Source: a bacterium (GTDB lineage: Bacteria > Actinomycetota > Thermoleophilia > Solirubrobacterales > Solirubrobacteraceae). From it: a stretch of 64,000 bases of DNA. The notes beneath the pieces were generated by a model. It saw only the letters and a list, made by a program, of their open reading frames with translations, was not told the DNA's origin and ran no database searches. Both the position numbers and the translations under genes were made by a program. Below, in pieces: positions 50,506 to 59,587 of this stretch. How positions within the stretch are numbered: position 1 is the stretch's first letter; every line of letters begins with the position of its first letter. The stretch is taken from the NCBI GenBank assembly GCA_021323635.1, contig JAJPKQ010000004.1:1-64000 (forward strand). The letters run 5' to 3'.

Positions 50506-51525
50506 ATGGCGCATGCCGAAACGACCGCGACGGAGGCCGACCTGCGACAGATCGGCCGCTCCGGCGGCGGGCTGCGACGCATGGCGGATCGCTTCGGCGA
50601 CAGGGCCCTGCTCGGCCTGACCGCCCTGGCCTCGCTTGCGGCGGTGGCTCTGATCGCCTTGGTCATCGATCGCGTCGTGGCCGGGTCGATGCCATCGATC
50701 TCGAAGTTCGGTCTCGGCTTCCTCTGGCATACTACCTGGAACCCGTCCCTTTCAAGCGGCGTACGCGACTCCAACGTCTTTGGAGCCGGCGTGCTCGTGT
50801 ATGGCACGCTCGTGACCTCGGCGATAGCGCTGCTCATCGCGGTACCGCTCGGCATCGCGATCGGCGTCTATCTCAGCATGCTCAGCTCAGGGCGCCTCGC
50901 TGCTGTGATCGGCCCGCTCGTGGAGCTGCTTGCCTCAGTGCCGAGCGTCATTATCGGGCTGTGGGGAATCGTCGTCTTGGCGCCATTTCTGCATTCGACG
51001 ATCGAGCCCGCTCTTCACTCCGCGCTGGGCTGGACTGCCATCTTCGGGGAACCGGGCACGACGGGCCTTGGCATCTTCAACGCAGGAGTAGTGCTTTCAA
51101 TCATGGTTCTGCCGATCATCGCTGCAATCACACGCGATCTGTTCTTGAATGTTCCTCGCGAGCTGAAGGAGGGGGCCCTGGCGCTCGGTGCGACGCGCTG
51201 GGAGATGATCCGCACTGTGGTGCTCCACTCGACCCGCTCCGGCATCATTGCGGCGACGATCCTCGGGCTTGCCCGCGCGCTCGGAGAGGCAATCGCCGTC
51301 ACCCAGACGATCGGAGCCGGCACAGCCATCAAGGCAAGCCTTTTCGCCAACGGGGACACCTTGGGCAGTCGCATCGCGGAGCAGTTCATCGGCGCAGTGA
51401 GCAAGCTTCAGGTCTCGTCTCTCTTCTACTGCGCGTTGATCCTGCTGGTGATGGAGCTCATGGCCAACATCGGGGCGCAGCTGATCGCCGGGCGCTACGC
51501 AAGGCTCCAGGGGGCCGTGCGCTGA
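50506..51525 (+). CDS. pstC: phosphate ABC transporter permease PstC
   Basis: 339 aa with six predicted membrane helices. The BPD permease coupling (EAA) loop is ELKEGALALGATRWEMIRTVVL, and LLASVPSVIIGLWGI is a PstC hallmark. The ATG at 50506 is chosen: TACTCT (50492-50497) ends 8 nt upstream, suggesting a leaderless start, whereas earlier in-frame starts overlap the PHO box. Overlaps pstA as TGATG. Confidence 0.94.
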   Translation: MAHAETTATEADLRQIGRSGGGLRRMADRFGDRALLGLTALASLAAVALIALVIDRVVAGSMPSISKFGLGFLWHTTWNPSLSSGVRDSNVFGAGVLVYGTLVTSAIALLIAVPLGIAIGVYLSMLSSGRLAAVIGPLVELLASVPSVIIGLWGIVVLAPFLHSTIEPALHSALGWTAIFGEPGTTGLGIFNAGVVLSIMVLPIIAAITRDLFLNVPRELKEGALALGATRWEMIRTVVLHSTRSGIIAATILGLARALGEAIAVTQTIGAGTAIKASLFANGDTLGSRIAEQFIGAVSKLQVSSLFYCALILLVMELMANIGAQLIAGRYARLQGAVR

Positions 51526-52421
51526 TGGCCAACCAAGTGGGCGCAGTGCTGACCCCGGGCCCCGGTCTGCGCCGGCGCAGGCGCACCGATCGGCTGATGC
51601 GCGCGAGCGCAACCGCCGCGGCGATGCTGGCGGTGGCCATCCTTGCGATCATGGTCGGCAGCGTCGCGGTGCATGGCGCAAGCCAGCTGAGCATCTCCTT
51701 CCTGACCGAAAACCCAGCCGGCGGCTCACTGGTCGGATTGGCGGGCGGCGGGATCGCGAACGCGATCATCGGCAGCGCGCTGCTGGTGGCGGTCGCCACC
51801 GCCATGGCGCTTCCGATGGGGGTGCTGATCGCGATCTACCTGACCGAGCTCTCAACTCCGCGCACAGCACGACCGGTCCGCCTGGCGCTCGATCTGCTCA
51901 ACGGGCTGCCTACGATCGTGACCGGGATCTTCGTCTTCGGCCTGCTCGTCGCCTCCCACGGCCAGAGCGGCATCGCCGCCTCTTTCGCCCTCGCCGTCGT
52001 CATCCTTCCGGTGATCACACGCACCACGCAGGAGATGCTGCTGCTGGTGCCCAGGGATCTGCGCGATGCCGCACACGCACTCGGGATCAGCCGCTGGCGG
52101 ACGATCACAAGCGTGGTCCTGCCGGGAGCGCTCGGCGGAATCCTCACCGGAGTCGTGCTCGCCCTCGCCCGTGCAGCGGGCGAGACGGCGCCACTGCTTC
52201 TCACCTCCTCGATATTCTCAAGCCACACCACGCTCAACGTCTTCGGCGCCGCGATCCCGAACATCCCGATCGACATCTTCAGCTATTCCGAGTCGCCGTT
52301 TCCGGTCGAACACGCCAAGGCCTGGGGGGCCGCGCTGGTGCTGATCGTGCTGATACTTGTCGGGAACCTGACCGCAAGGGCCTTGCTCGCCCGGCAGCGT
52401 CGAAGGCTCGGCGTGCTTTAG
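51525..52421 (+). CDS. pstA: phosphate ABC transporter permease PstA
   Basis: 298 aa, six helices. The EAA loop is [25 protein letters not shown] and [18 protein letters not shown] is the PstA counterpart of the PstC hallmark. The ATG shares an A with the pstC stop codon. An N-terminal Arg-rich stretch (RRRRRTDR) precedes TM1. Followed 7 nt later by the first pstB. Confidence 0.94.
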   Translation: MANQVGAVLTPGPGLRRRRRTDRLMRASATAAAMLAVAILAIMVGSVAVHGASQLSISFLTENPAGGSLVGLAGGGIANAIIGSALLVAVATAMALPMGVLIAIYLTELSTPRTARPVRLALDLLNGLPTIVTGIFVFGLLVASHGQSGIAASFALAVVILPVITRTTQEMLLLVPRDLRDAAHALGISRWRTITSVVLPGALGGILTGVVLALARAAGETAPLLLTSSIFSSHTTLNVFGAAIPNIPIDIFSYSESPFPVEHAKAWGAALVLIVLILVGNLTARALLARQRRRLGVL

Positions 52422-52428
52422 CGATACC

Positions 52429-53319
52429 ATGAGCGAAAGGAGCGATGAAGGGATGGCTTTGAGCCCGGTCGGGGCCGAGGCCCCGAGCAGGACAACGTCT
52501 GTGCCGTTCGCGATCGATGCAAGGCAGTCGATGTCGCCCGAGCCCGCTGAGGCTGTCTTCGACCTGCGCGACGTGAGCATCTATTACGGCGATGCCCTCG
52601 CTGTGCGCGGCGTCACCATGACAATCCCGAAGAACGTGATCACCGCGATAATCGGTCCGTCCGGCTGCGGCAAGAGCACCATCGTCCGCACGCTCAACCG
52701 GATGAACGACTCCGTCCCGGGGTTTCGTGTCAGCGGCCTCGTGGGCTACCACGGCCAGAGCCTCTACGCCGGCGGCGTGGACCCGGTCGAGGTGCGGCGA
52801 CGGATCGGAATGGTGTTCCAGCGACCCAATCCGTTCCCGAAGTCGATCTACGACAACATCGCGTGGGCGCCCCGGATATTGGGGCTCAAGCACGATCTCG
52901 ATGAGCGCGTGGAGAAGGCGCTGCGTGATGCGGCGCTCTGGGACGAGGTCAAGGATCGGCTCAGGTCCAGTGCGCTGCGACTCTCAGGAGGTCAGCAGCA
53001 GCGCCTGTGCATCGCTCGCGCGATCGCGATCGAGCCTGAGGTGCTGCTGCTCGATGAGCCCGCCTCAGCGCTCGACCCGGTCGCCACGATGTCGATCGAG
53101 GACCTCATGCAGGACCTCAAGCGCACGTACACGATTGTGATCGTCACGCACAACATGCAGCAGGCGGCGCGCGTAGCCGAGCGCACCGCGTTCTTCAGCC
53201 TTGACGTCAGCGAAGGCCATCGCGCCGGCATCCTCGTCGAGTACGCTGACACAGCGACGCTCTTCACGCGACCGGCTGACCCTCGCACGAGGGACTATGT
53301 GACCGGCCGCTTCGGGTAA
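52429..53319 (+). CDS. pstB: phosphate ABC transporter ATPase PstB (copy 1)
   Basis: 296 aa. Walker [11 protein letters not shown]-loop [19 protein letters not shown] signature [15 protein letters not shown], Walker [14 protein letters not shown] and switch His in [11 protein letters not shown]. The N-terminal 40 residues are extra and low-complexity. It is the third gene of pstC-pstA-pstB. It differs clearly from copy 2 downstream (for example KSIYDN versus AMSIFDN), so the pair is not a recent duplication. Confidence 0.94.
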   Translation: MSERSDEGMALSPVGAEAPSRTTSVPFAIDARQSMSPEPAEAVFDLRDVSIYYGDALAVRGVTMTIPKNVITAIIGPSGCGKSTIVRTLNRMNDSVPGFRVSGLVGYHGQSLYAGGVDPVEVRRRIGMVFQRPNPFPKSIYDNIAWAPRILGLKHDLDERVEKALRDAALWDEVKDRLRSSALRLSGGQQQRLCIARAIAIEPEVLLLDEPASALDPVATMSIEDLMQDLKRTYTIVIVTHNMQQAARVAERTAFFSLDVSEGHRAGILVEYADTATLFTRPADPRTRDYVTGRFG

Positions 53320-53512
53320 GCCCGCATCGCCCGGGCGGCATAGCTCGCCGCCGACGGCGTCGCGGGCGGCGTGGCGCTCCGCCCCGAGGCGCGCCCCGCG
53401 CGAGCGCGCGGCGCGAAATTGTAAAGGTCCCGTGAAGCGAAGAGACGGAGCGCGGGCCGCGCGGGTGGGGTGAGCAGTCTTCCGGGTATTCTGCAAGGGT
53501 GCAGGTGCAAGG

Positions 53513-54397
53513 GTGACCGTGACCGATACCGCTCAGCAGCGACGGCTGGGGGAGGAGATGCCTCGACAGCGACATGCCGCACCCGTCAGCATGCCGGGTG
53601 TGCAGGCAGATAAGAAGCAGCCCCCCGCCGCTCCGAGCAGGCCTGCTCCGAGCGTGCATGTGCGCGGCCTGCGCGCCTTCTACGGCAGGGCCGAACGGGT
53701 CAAGGGAATCGATCTTGACCTGCCGGCCAATGAGGTGACCGCGATCATCGGGCCCTCGGGCTGTGGCAAGTCGACGATGATCCGCTGCATCAACCGCCTC
53801 CATGAGGAGATCGCGGGCGCTCGCTCGGAGGGTCGCGTGCTGCTCGACTCAGTCAACATCTACGACCCCGCGGTTGACGTGATCGCTGTGAGACGCGCGA
53901 TCGGCATGGTGTTTCAGCGGCCAAATCCGTTCCCGGCGATGTCGATCTTCGACAATGTCGCCGCCGGGCCGCGCCTCAGCGGCGTGCGCAGGGAGCGACT
54001 CAGGCAGCGGGTCCAGGATGCGCTGGAGAGCGCCGGGCTGTGGCACGAAGTGCACGATCGCCTCTCACAGCCGGCGCTCGCGCTCTCAGGCGGCCAGCAG
54101 CAGCGCCTGTGCATCGCGCGCGCGCTGGCGGTGGAGCCAGAGGTGATCCTGATGGATGAGCCCTGCTCGGCGCTCGACCCGACCGCGACGCTGCGGATCG
54201 AGGAGCTGCTGGATGATCTCAAGTCGCGCGTGACGATCGCGATCGTCACGCACAACATGCAGCAGGCAGCGCGCGTTGCAGACCGCACGGCCTTCCTCTT
54301 GGATGGCGAGCTGATCGAGGTGGGCCCAACACAGGAGATCTTCACCACGCCCCGTGATCGCCGCACAGAAGACTATGTCACCGGCAAGTTCGGATAG
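53513..54397 (+). CDS. pstB: phosphate ABC transporter ATPase PstB (copy 2)
   Basis: 294 aa with all ATPase motifs: [54 protein letters not shown] and [14 protein letters not shown] start at 53513; ATG 53558 would remove a low-complexity leader. It is separated from copy 1 by 193 bp holding a GCCGCC/GGCGGC hairpin, a half PHO box (GTAAA 53421, GTGAA 53432) and a TATTCT -10-like element at 53487-53492, so it can be transcribed on its own with phoU. Confidence 0.93.
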   Translation: MTVTDTAQQRRLGEEMPRQRHAAPVSMPGVQADKKQPPAAPSRPAPSVHVRGLRAFYGRAERVKGIDLDLPANEVTAIIGPSGCGKSTMIRCINRLHEEIAGARSEGRVLLDSVNIYDPAVDVIAVRRAIGMVFQRPNPFPAMSIFDNVAAGPRLSGVRRERLRQRVQDALESAGLWHEVHDRLSQPALALSGGQQQRLCIARALAVEPEVILMDEPCSALDPTATLRIEELLDDLKSRVTIAIVTHNMQQAARVADRTAFLLDGELIEVGPTQEIFTTPRDRRTEDYVTGKFG

Positions 54398-55181
54398 CGA
54401 CCGGGAGCTCGGGCAGGGAGCGCAGTGGGGCAGCGGTCCCGAGGCAGCGGCGAGCGCCCAGCCGGAGGCCACGGCCAGACGCCCGCACGGGCGCCCGCAC
54501 TTCCAGGCGCAGCTGCAGGAGCTCGAGGAGCGCGCCCTCGGCGGACTGGATTTGGTGATTGAGCAGCTTGAGCGCGTGGAGCGGGCGCTCGCTGATCAGG
54601 ACATCGCGCTCGCAGAGATCGTGATCGCCGACGACGACCGCATCGACGGCCGCTACATGGAGGTTCACCAGGGCATCCTCTCGCTGCTAGCCCTCCAGGC
54701 GCCCGTCGCCGGCGACCTGCGCCTGGTGGCGGCGCTGCTGCACGTGCTCAAGTCGCTTGAGCGAATGGGCGACCAGTGCGTGAACATCGCCAAGCTGATC
54801 CCGCTCTCCGGGCATCACCCGCCGGTGCGCGAGGAGCTGCTGGCGCGGCTGCTGCGCATGGGCGAGTGCGCTCGCGCCGAGGTCGCGCAGGCCAAGGCGG
54901 CGTTCGCGACCCGCGATGTCGCCCTCGCCGAGGATCTCGTGCGGCGTGACCGCGAGATCAACGCGCTCAACCGCGAGATCTTCCGCCTTGCGCTGGAGAC
55001 GGGCGAGGACCCCGACGCACGCGAGTGGGGCATGCACATGATCCTGGCGGCGCGTGCCCTGGAGCGCATCGGCGACAACGCCGTAGACATCGGCGAGCAG
55101 GTCGTCTTTGTGGTGACCGGGCTCTTCAGCGAGTTCTCTGACTCCTCGCATCCGCTGGGACCGCGCCGCACGCAGGGGTGA
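54375..55181 (+). CDS. phoU: phosphate-specific transport system accessory protein PhoU
   Basis: 268 aa, two three-helix PhoU bundles. [20 protein letters not shown] and the second-half [18 protein letters not shown] are the paired metal-cluster motifs; [13 protein letters not shown] and [15 protein letters not shown] are the repeated E.(I/M)GD segments. PhoU restrains Pst and silences Pho signalling when Pi is ample. The ATG at 54375 overlaps pstB copy 2 by 23 nt; a GTG at 54354 is also possible. About 45 extra residues precede the first helix. Confidence 0.94.
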   Translation: MSPASSDSDRELGQGAQWGSGPEAAASAQPEATARRPHGRPHFQAQLQELEERALGGLDLVIEQLERVERALADQDIALAEIVIADDDRIDGRYMEVHQGILSLLALQAPVAGDLRLVAALLHVLKSLERMGDQCVNIAKLIPLSGHHPPVREELLARLLRMGECARAEVAQAKAAFATRDVALAEDLVRRDREINALNREIFRLALETGEDPDAREWGMHMILAARALERIGDNAVDIGEQVVFVVTGLFSEFSDSSHPLGPRRTQG

Positions 55182-55298
55182 GGCGCCTCCGCGATCTGCC
55201 CATTTTGCGGATCTGCGGCAGGCGGCTGTGAAGATCCGGTTACCGCGCCCGCTCGCACATGCACAACCGCCGCGGGCAGCGTAGACTGCAGGGCAGAG

Positions 55299-56189
55299 AT
55301 GAGCCTCGGGCCACACGTTCAAGGTGCGAGCATCGCCGCCGGCAGGATGCCGGCGCCCGTGGATGGCGGTCTGCGCGGCAGGCGCGTCGCGGTCGCTGAC
55401 CGCGATGGTGGCTTTGTGGAGGTCTTGACCAAGCGGCTGGAGCGGATCGGCGCCGAGCGCGTGCTGCTCGAGCGCGTCCCGAGCCCGGAGCAGCTCGGGG
55501 CGATGCGGCTCTCAGCGCTGGTGGTCGATCTGGCGCTCGCCGGCGCGCACGCATGGGACTGGCTTGAAGCTGTGAGCGCACGCTACCCCGCGCTAGGGCT
55601 CGTCGTCTGCACCGCTCAGGCAAGCGTTGCCCAGCGCGTGCGCGGCCTGCGCGCAGGCGCCGACGACTGGATCGCAAAGCCCTGTCATCCCGAGGAGGTG
55701 ATCGCGCGCATCGAGGCGATCGCGCGCCGTCGCGAGGGCCACAGGGCCGCGCGCGAGGAGCAGGCGCTGAAGGACGGCGAGCTTGAAATCCGCCCGGACC
55801 GCTTTCAGGCGTATGTGCGCAGCCGCAGCCTCGATCTGACGCGCCGCGAGTTCGAGCTGATCGCGCTGCTTGCGGGCGCGCAGGGCAGGGTGCTCGAGCG
55901 CGAGGAGATCTATGCTCGGCTGTGGGGATACGTTATGGTCCGCGGCGACCGCTCCGTGGATGTCTTCGTCCGCAAGCTGCGCCAGAAGCTGCGCGCAGCC
56001 TCGCCCGGCTGGCGATACATCCACACGCACTTTGGCATCGGCTACCGCTTCGCCGCCGAGCCGCTTGCCGACTTCCAGGCGAGCTCGCCGCCGCGAGGGG
56101 ATGCAGCCGGGGCGAGGGCTCCGGCCGACGAGGTCGTCGATGCGCTCGCCGATCCCGACGCGGTCGGCAGCCCAGCGCTTGTGAGCTAG
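55299..56189 (+). CDS. OmpR/PhoB-family response regulator
   Basis: 296 aa. The receiver domain has VAVADRDGGF (acidic pocket), phosphoacceptor Asp in ALVVDLALAG, Thr in VVCTAQAS and Lys in WIAKPCHP. The winged-helix domain ends with DVFVRKLRQKLRAASPGWRYI and HTHFGIGYRF. A 28-residue leader and a 40-residue acidic tail are extra. No histidine kinase is adjacent. Placement after phoU suggests it is the Pho regulator binding the 11-bp arrays, but this is inference. TAGACT lies 11 nt and a GGGCAGAG element directly before the ATG. Confidence 0.9.
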   Translation: MSLGPHVQGASIAAGRMPAPVDGGLRGRRVAVADRDGGFVEVLTKRLERIGAERVLLERVPSPEQLGAMRLSALVVDLALAGAHAWDWLEAVSARYPALGLVVCTAQASVAQRVRGLRAGADDWIAKPCHPEEVIARIEAIARRREGHRAAREEQALKDGELEIRPDRFQAYVRSRSLDLTRREFELIALLAGAQGRVLEREEIYARLWGYVMVRGDRSVDVFVRKLRQKLRAASPGWRYIHTHFGIGYRFAAEPLADFQASSPPRGDAAGARAPADEVVDALADPDAVGSPALVS

Positions 56190-56202
56190 CGGGCCGCGAC
56201 CG

Positions 56203-56685
56203 ATGGCGCGCGCCGCGCAGGTCGCAGGGCTCTCTGCGCAGCAGCGCCTCTGCGAGGCGGCAGCGAGCGTGCTGGAGGCGCGCTGCAAGGAGCTTGAGGC
56301 GCACACCCGCGCGCTGCTGCATGAGGGCGGTGGCGAGGCGCTGCACGACGTCCGCGTCGATCTGCGGCGCCTGCGCTCGCTGCTTGAGGACTTCGCCCCG
56401 TGCTTCCCCGAGCGTGCGCGCAGGCGTGCCGCCAAGGAGCTGAAGACGCTCGCTGCGGCGCTTGGGGTCGCGCGCGACAGCGAGGTGCTCGAAGCGCTGC
56501 TCGCACGTCACCTCGCGCTCAGCGCGCCCGCGGGGCGCCGTGCCCTTGCTTCGCTTCAGCGCAGCATCAAGGAGCAGCGGGCACTGGAGCAGCAGCGGCT
56601 GCAGGGCGCGCTGGCGCAGCTGCAGAGCAAGCAGCCGACTGCACGCCTACAGAGACTGGCCAAGCACGCCCGGGAGGCGCGCTGA
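56203..56685 (+). CDS. CHAD domain, N-terminal half
   Basis: 160 aa. It carries the first of the two conserved CHAD helices, LHDVRVDLRRLRSLLEDF, and LGVARDSEVLEALLARH (usual LGxxRDxDVL). CHAD domains bind inorganic polyphosphate through such basic helices; a full domain is about 280-300 aa and needs both halves. It ends at the TGA of TGATG, which starts the next gene. Likely partner of that protein and of Ppk1 downstream. Confidence 0.85.
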   Translation: MARAAQVAGLSAQQRLCEAAASVLEARCKELEAHTRALLHEGGGEALHDVRVDLRRLRSLLEDFAPCFPERARRRAAKELKTLAAALGVARDSEVLEALLARHLALSAPAGRRALASLQRSIKEQRALEQQRLQGALAQLQSKQPTARLQRLAKHAREAR

Positions 56686-57242
56686 TGCGAGCGCGCGCCG
56701 TTGCCGGGCTTGCTGCTCGGGAGTCCCTGCGCAAGGGCGCCGAGCGCATCATCAGCACGCGACTGCAGGAGCTGCTCGAGCTCGCGCCGCTTGCGCTTGC
56801 GGGCGGCGAGGCGCGTGCGCTCCATGACCTGCGCATCGCCGCCAAGCGCATGCGCTACATCCTCGAGCTGACCGGCTTCTGCTTCGGCGAGCACGCAGAG
56901 GCGGCGGCGGCAAGCGCGCGCGCGATCCAGGAGCTTGCCGGCGCCATCCACGACTACGACCTGCTGCTCGAGCGGATCGGAGCGCACGCCACCGATTTCA
57001 CCAGGGAACGCGGTCAGGCGCTCGCGGTCCAAGCGCAGGGGGAGGTGCCGCCGGCCGCCGAGCGCGCCGACCTCGCCACCTGTGCAGCGCTTGGCTCGCT
57101 CGCGATCGAGTGCCAGGCGCAGCGTGCGCTGCTGCTCGCGCAGCTGCGAACGCGCTTCGACGAGGATCAGCGGTCGGCGCTGCGGCGCACGCTGCTCGCT
57201 GCGCTGCGCACGAGGCAGCGCCCTGCGCGCCAGGGCGCATAA
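56685..57242 (+). CDS. CHAD domain, C-terminal half
   Basis: 185 aa. It holds the second CHAD helix, LHDLRIAAKRMRYILELTGF, followed by the usual ELAGAIHDYDLLLERI (LQ..LG..nD). It begins at the ATG overlapping the previous stop by one base, so the two are co-translated. Together the two proteins reconstruct one CHAD domain. A single-base sequencing error could also split one gene here, but the exact TGATG junction favours a real split. Confidence 0.85.
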   Translation: MRARAVAGLAARESLRKGAERIISTRLQELLELAPLALAGGEARALHDLRIAAKRMRYILELTGFCFGEHAEAAAASARAIQELAGAIHDYDLLLERIGAHATDFTRERGQALAVQAQGEVPPAAERADLATCAALGSLAIECQAQRALLLAQLRTRFDEDQRSALRRTLLAALRTRQRPARQGA

Positions 57243-57258
57243 TGGGAGGGCGATGTCG

Positions 57259-59547
57259 ATGAGCGATGCAGGCGGTGCAACCGAGGCGCTTGCCGCCCCC
57301 CGGGGCGCCGCAATCGATCTCTCCGACCATGCGCTCTATTTCAATCGGGAGCTCTCATGGCTTGACTTCAACGCGCGCGTGCTCGAGCTCGCCGAGGACG
57401 AGCGCCTGCCCCTGCTCGAGCGCGTGCGCTTCTGCTCGATCTACACCTCGAACCTGGATGAGTACTTCATGGTCCGCGTCGCCGGGCTGCACGATCAGAT
57501 CGACGCCGGCGTCGAGAACCCGGGCCCGGACGGACGCACGCCCTCCAAGACGATCGCCGCGATTCGCGCCCGCGTGCTCGAGCTCTCCTCCCGCCTGGCA
57601 CGCTGCTACGAGCAGGATCTGAAGCCGGCCCTGCTGCGCCAGGGCATCCGCATCACCTCGATCGCCGAGCTCTCCGAGAGCGAGCGCGCGCAGCTCTCAG
57701 AGCACTTTCACCGCGCGATCTTCCCCGCGCTCACACCGTTGGCTGTGGCGCCGGCCCGACCCTTTCCCTACATCTCGAACCTCTCGCTGTCGCTTGCCGT
57801 GCTGCTGCGCGACCAGGCTAGCGATCAGACGATCTTCGCGCGCGTGAAGGTGCCGACCGAGAATCTGCCGCGATTTGTCGCGATCGGCGCCGACCTCGGC
57901 CCGGCCGAGGATGCGGGCTCTGCGGAGAGCGCCACCGCCGGTGCGTCGGCTGCGCGCGGTGAGGAGAGCGAGGGCGCGCTGACGCTGGTGGCGCTCGAGG
58001 AGGTCATCGCGCATCACCTTGACGCGCTCTTTCCGGGCACGGAGATTCTCGAGTGCTGCTGCTTCCGGGTGACCCGCGACGCGGACCTGGAGGTATCCGA
58101 GGATGCCGCCGATCTGCTCCAGGCCGTCGAGGATGAGCTGCGGCGCCGGCGTTTTGGAGAGATCGTGCGCGTCGAGGTGGGTGCGGGCTGCTCGGAGCGC
58201 CTGCGCAGCGAGCTTGCAACGCTGCTGAAGGTCGCCGAGTCCGACGTCTACTCAATCCCCTCGCTGCTGGACATGCGCGGGCTCGACCAGGTCGCGCGCC
58301 TGCCGGCCCCGCAGCTGCGCTTCCCGCCGCTGGCCTCGGTGACCCACCCGCGGCTGCTGCGCCATGAGGGCCGCCGCCCGGACGTGCTGGGCGCAATGCG
58401 CGACGGCGACCTGCTCGTGCATCATCCCTATGACTCCTTTGCAACCTCGGTCGAGCGCTTTGTCGAGCAGGCGGTCGCAGACCCCGATGTGCTGGCGATC
58501 AAGCAGACGCTCTATCGCACCAGCGACGACTCTCGTCTGGTCCCGGCGCTGATCGAGGCGGCTGAAGCCGGCAAGCAGGCAGTGGCGCTGGTCGAGCTGC
58601 AGGCGCGCTTCGATGAGCGACGCAACATCCGCTGGGCGCGCGCGCTGGAGGAGGCGGGCGTTCACGTCGTCTACGGCCAGCCGCAGCTGAAGACCCACGT
58701 CAAGTGCGTGCTCGTGGTTCGGCGCGAGGGAACGGGAGTGCGCAACTACGTGCATATCGGGACCGGCAACTACAACTCCGCGACCGCGCGCCTCTATACG
58801 GATTTCGGCCTCTTCACCACCGACGAGCAGATCGGCGCGGACATCGCGGAGATGTTCAACTACCTGACCGGCTACGGCCACCCGCTTCGCTACCGTCGCA
58901 TCTTGAGCGCGCCCGAGCACCTGCGCGAGGGGATGCTCGAGGAGATCGGGCGTACGATCGCTGCGGCACGCGCCGGCAAGCGGGCGCGAATCGCGATGAA
59001 GATGAACGCGCTTGTCGACGTGCCCTGCATCCGCGCCCTCTATGAGGCCTCGCAGGCAGGCGTGCGCGTGGACCTGAATGTGCGCGGGATCTGCTGCCTG
59101 CGTCCCGGCGTGGAGGGGATCTCGGAGAACATCCGTGTGGTCTCGATCGTCGGACGCCTCCTCGAGCACTCGCGCATCTACCTCTTTGAGCACGGCGAGG
59201 ACTGCACGCTCTACATCGCCTCTGCCGACCTGATGCCGCGCAATCTCGACCACCGCGTGGAGGTCGCCGTCCCGATCGCCGCGCCGGAGCTTCAGGCCCA
59301 GCTGATCGACACGCTGCAGCGCGGCTTTGCCGACAACACAAGCTCGTGGGAGCTCGGCGGCGATGGCAGCTGGCGGCGACTTGCCCCGGCTCCGGGTGAG
59401 CCCGAGCGCTCGCTGCAGGCAGAGCTTGCCGCAAACCACGCCCGCATGGCGGCGGAGAGCCCGCCCGCGGCTGCGCTGATGCGCAGTGAGCCGACCGCCG
59501 CTGAGCTCTCGATCGAGCGCCGCGCACGGCCGGCGCGCGCCGAGTGA
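57259..59547 (+). CDS. ppk1: polyphosphate kinase 1
   Basis: 762 aa, makes polyphosphate from ATP reversibly. N-terminal YFNRELSWLDFNARVLELA, central HHPYDSFATSVERFV, ARFDERRNIRWARALEEAGV, KTHVKCVLVVRREG and the phospho-His motif YVHIGTGNYNSATARLYTDFG; then SADLMPRNLDHRVEVAVPI. All PPK1 catalytic segments are intact. The ATG at 57259 has GGGAGGG at 9 nt; ATG 57253 is two codons earlier. Downstream of the CHAD pair and the Pst-PhoU genes, coupling Pi uptake to storage. Confidence 0.96.
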   Translation: MSDAGGATEALAAPRGAAIDLSDHALYFNRELSWLDFNARVLELAEDERLPLLERVRFCSIYTSNLDEYFMVRVAGLHDQIDAGVENPGPDGRTPSKTIAAIRARVLELSSRLARCYEQDLKPALLRQGIRITSIAELSESERAQLSEHFHRAIFPALTPLAVAPARPFPYISNLSLSLAVLLRDQASDQTIFARVKVPTENLPRFVAIGADLGPAEDAGSAESATAGASAARGEESEGALTLVALEEVIAHHLDALFPGTEILECCCFRVTRDADLEVSEDAADLLQAVEDELRRRRFGEIVRVEVGAGCSERLRSELATLLKVAESDVYSIPSLLDMRGLDQVARLPAPQLRFPPLASVTHPRLLRHEGRRPDVLGAMRDGDLLVHHPYDSFATSVERFVEQAVADPDVLAIKQTLYRTSDDSRLVPALIEAAEAGKQAVALVELQARFDERRNIRWARALEEAGVHVVYGQPQLKTHVKCVLVVRREGTGVRNYVHIGTGNYNSATARLYTDFGLFTTDEQIGADIAEMFNYLTGYGHPLRYRRILSAPEHLREGMLEEIGRTIAAARAGKRARIAMKMNALVDVPCIRALYEASQAGVRVDLNVRGICCLRPGVEGISENIRVVSIVGRLLEHSRIYLFEHGEDCTLYIASADLMPRNLDHRVEVAVPIAAPELQAQLIDTLQRGFADNTSSWELGGDGSWRRLAPAPGEPERSLQAELAANHARMAAESPPAAALMRSEPTAAELSIERRARPARAE

Positions 59548-59576
59548 GGGGCCCTCCGGTCCTCGGAGACGGCCCC
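59548..59576. terminator. bidirectional hairpin between convergent ppk1 and Fn3-repeat genes
   Basis: GGGGCC pairs with GGCCCC, with an inner TCCG/CGGA pairing, directly after the ppk1 stop codon and 11 nt after the convergent stop. Confidence 0.6.
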
Positions 59577-59587
59577 GTGCGCACTTC

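Noticed and set aside
52429-54397. possible frameshift explaining two pstB ORFs
   Set aside because: Both ORFs are complete ATPases with all motifs and a 193-bp intergenic region, so they are two genes.
58252-59439. 395-codon minus-strand ORF opposite ppk1
   Set aside because: It is antisense to conserved PPK1 catalytic motifs and shows no family signature.
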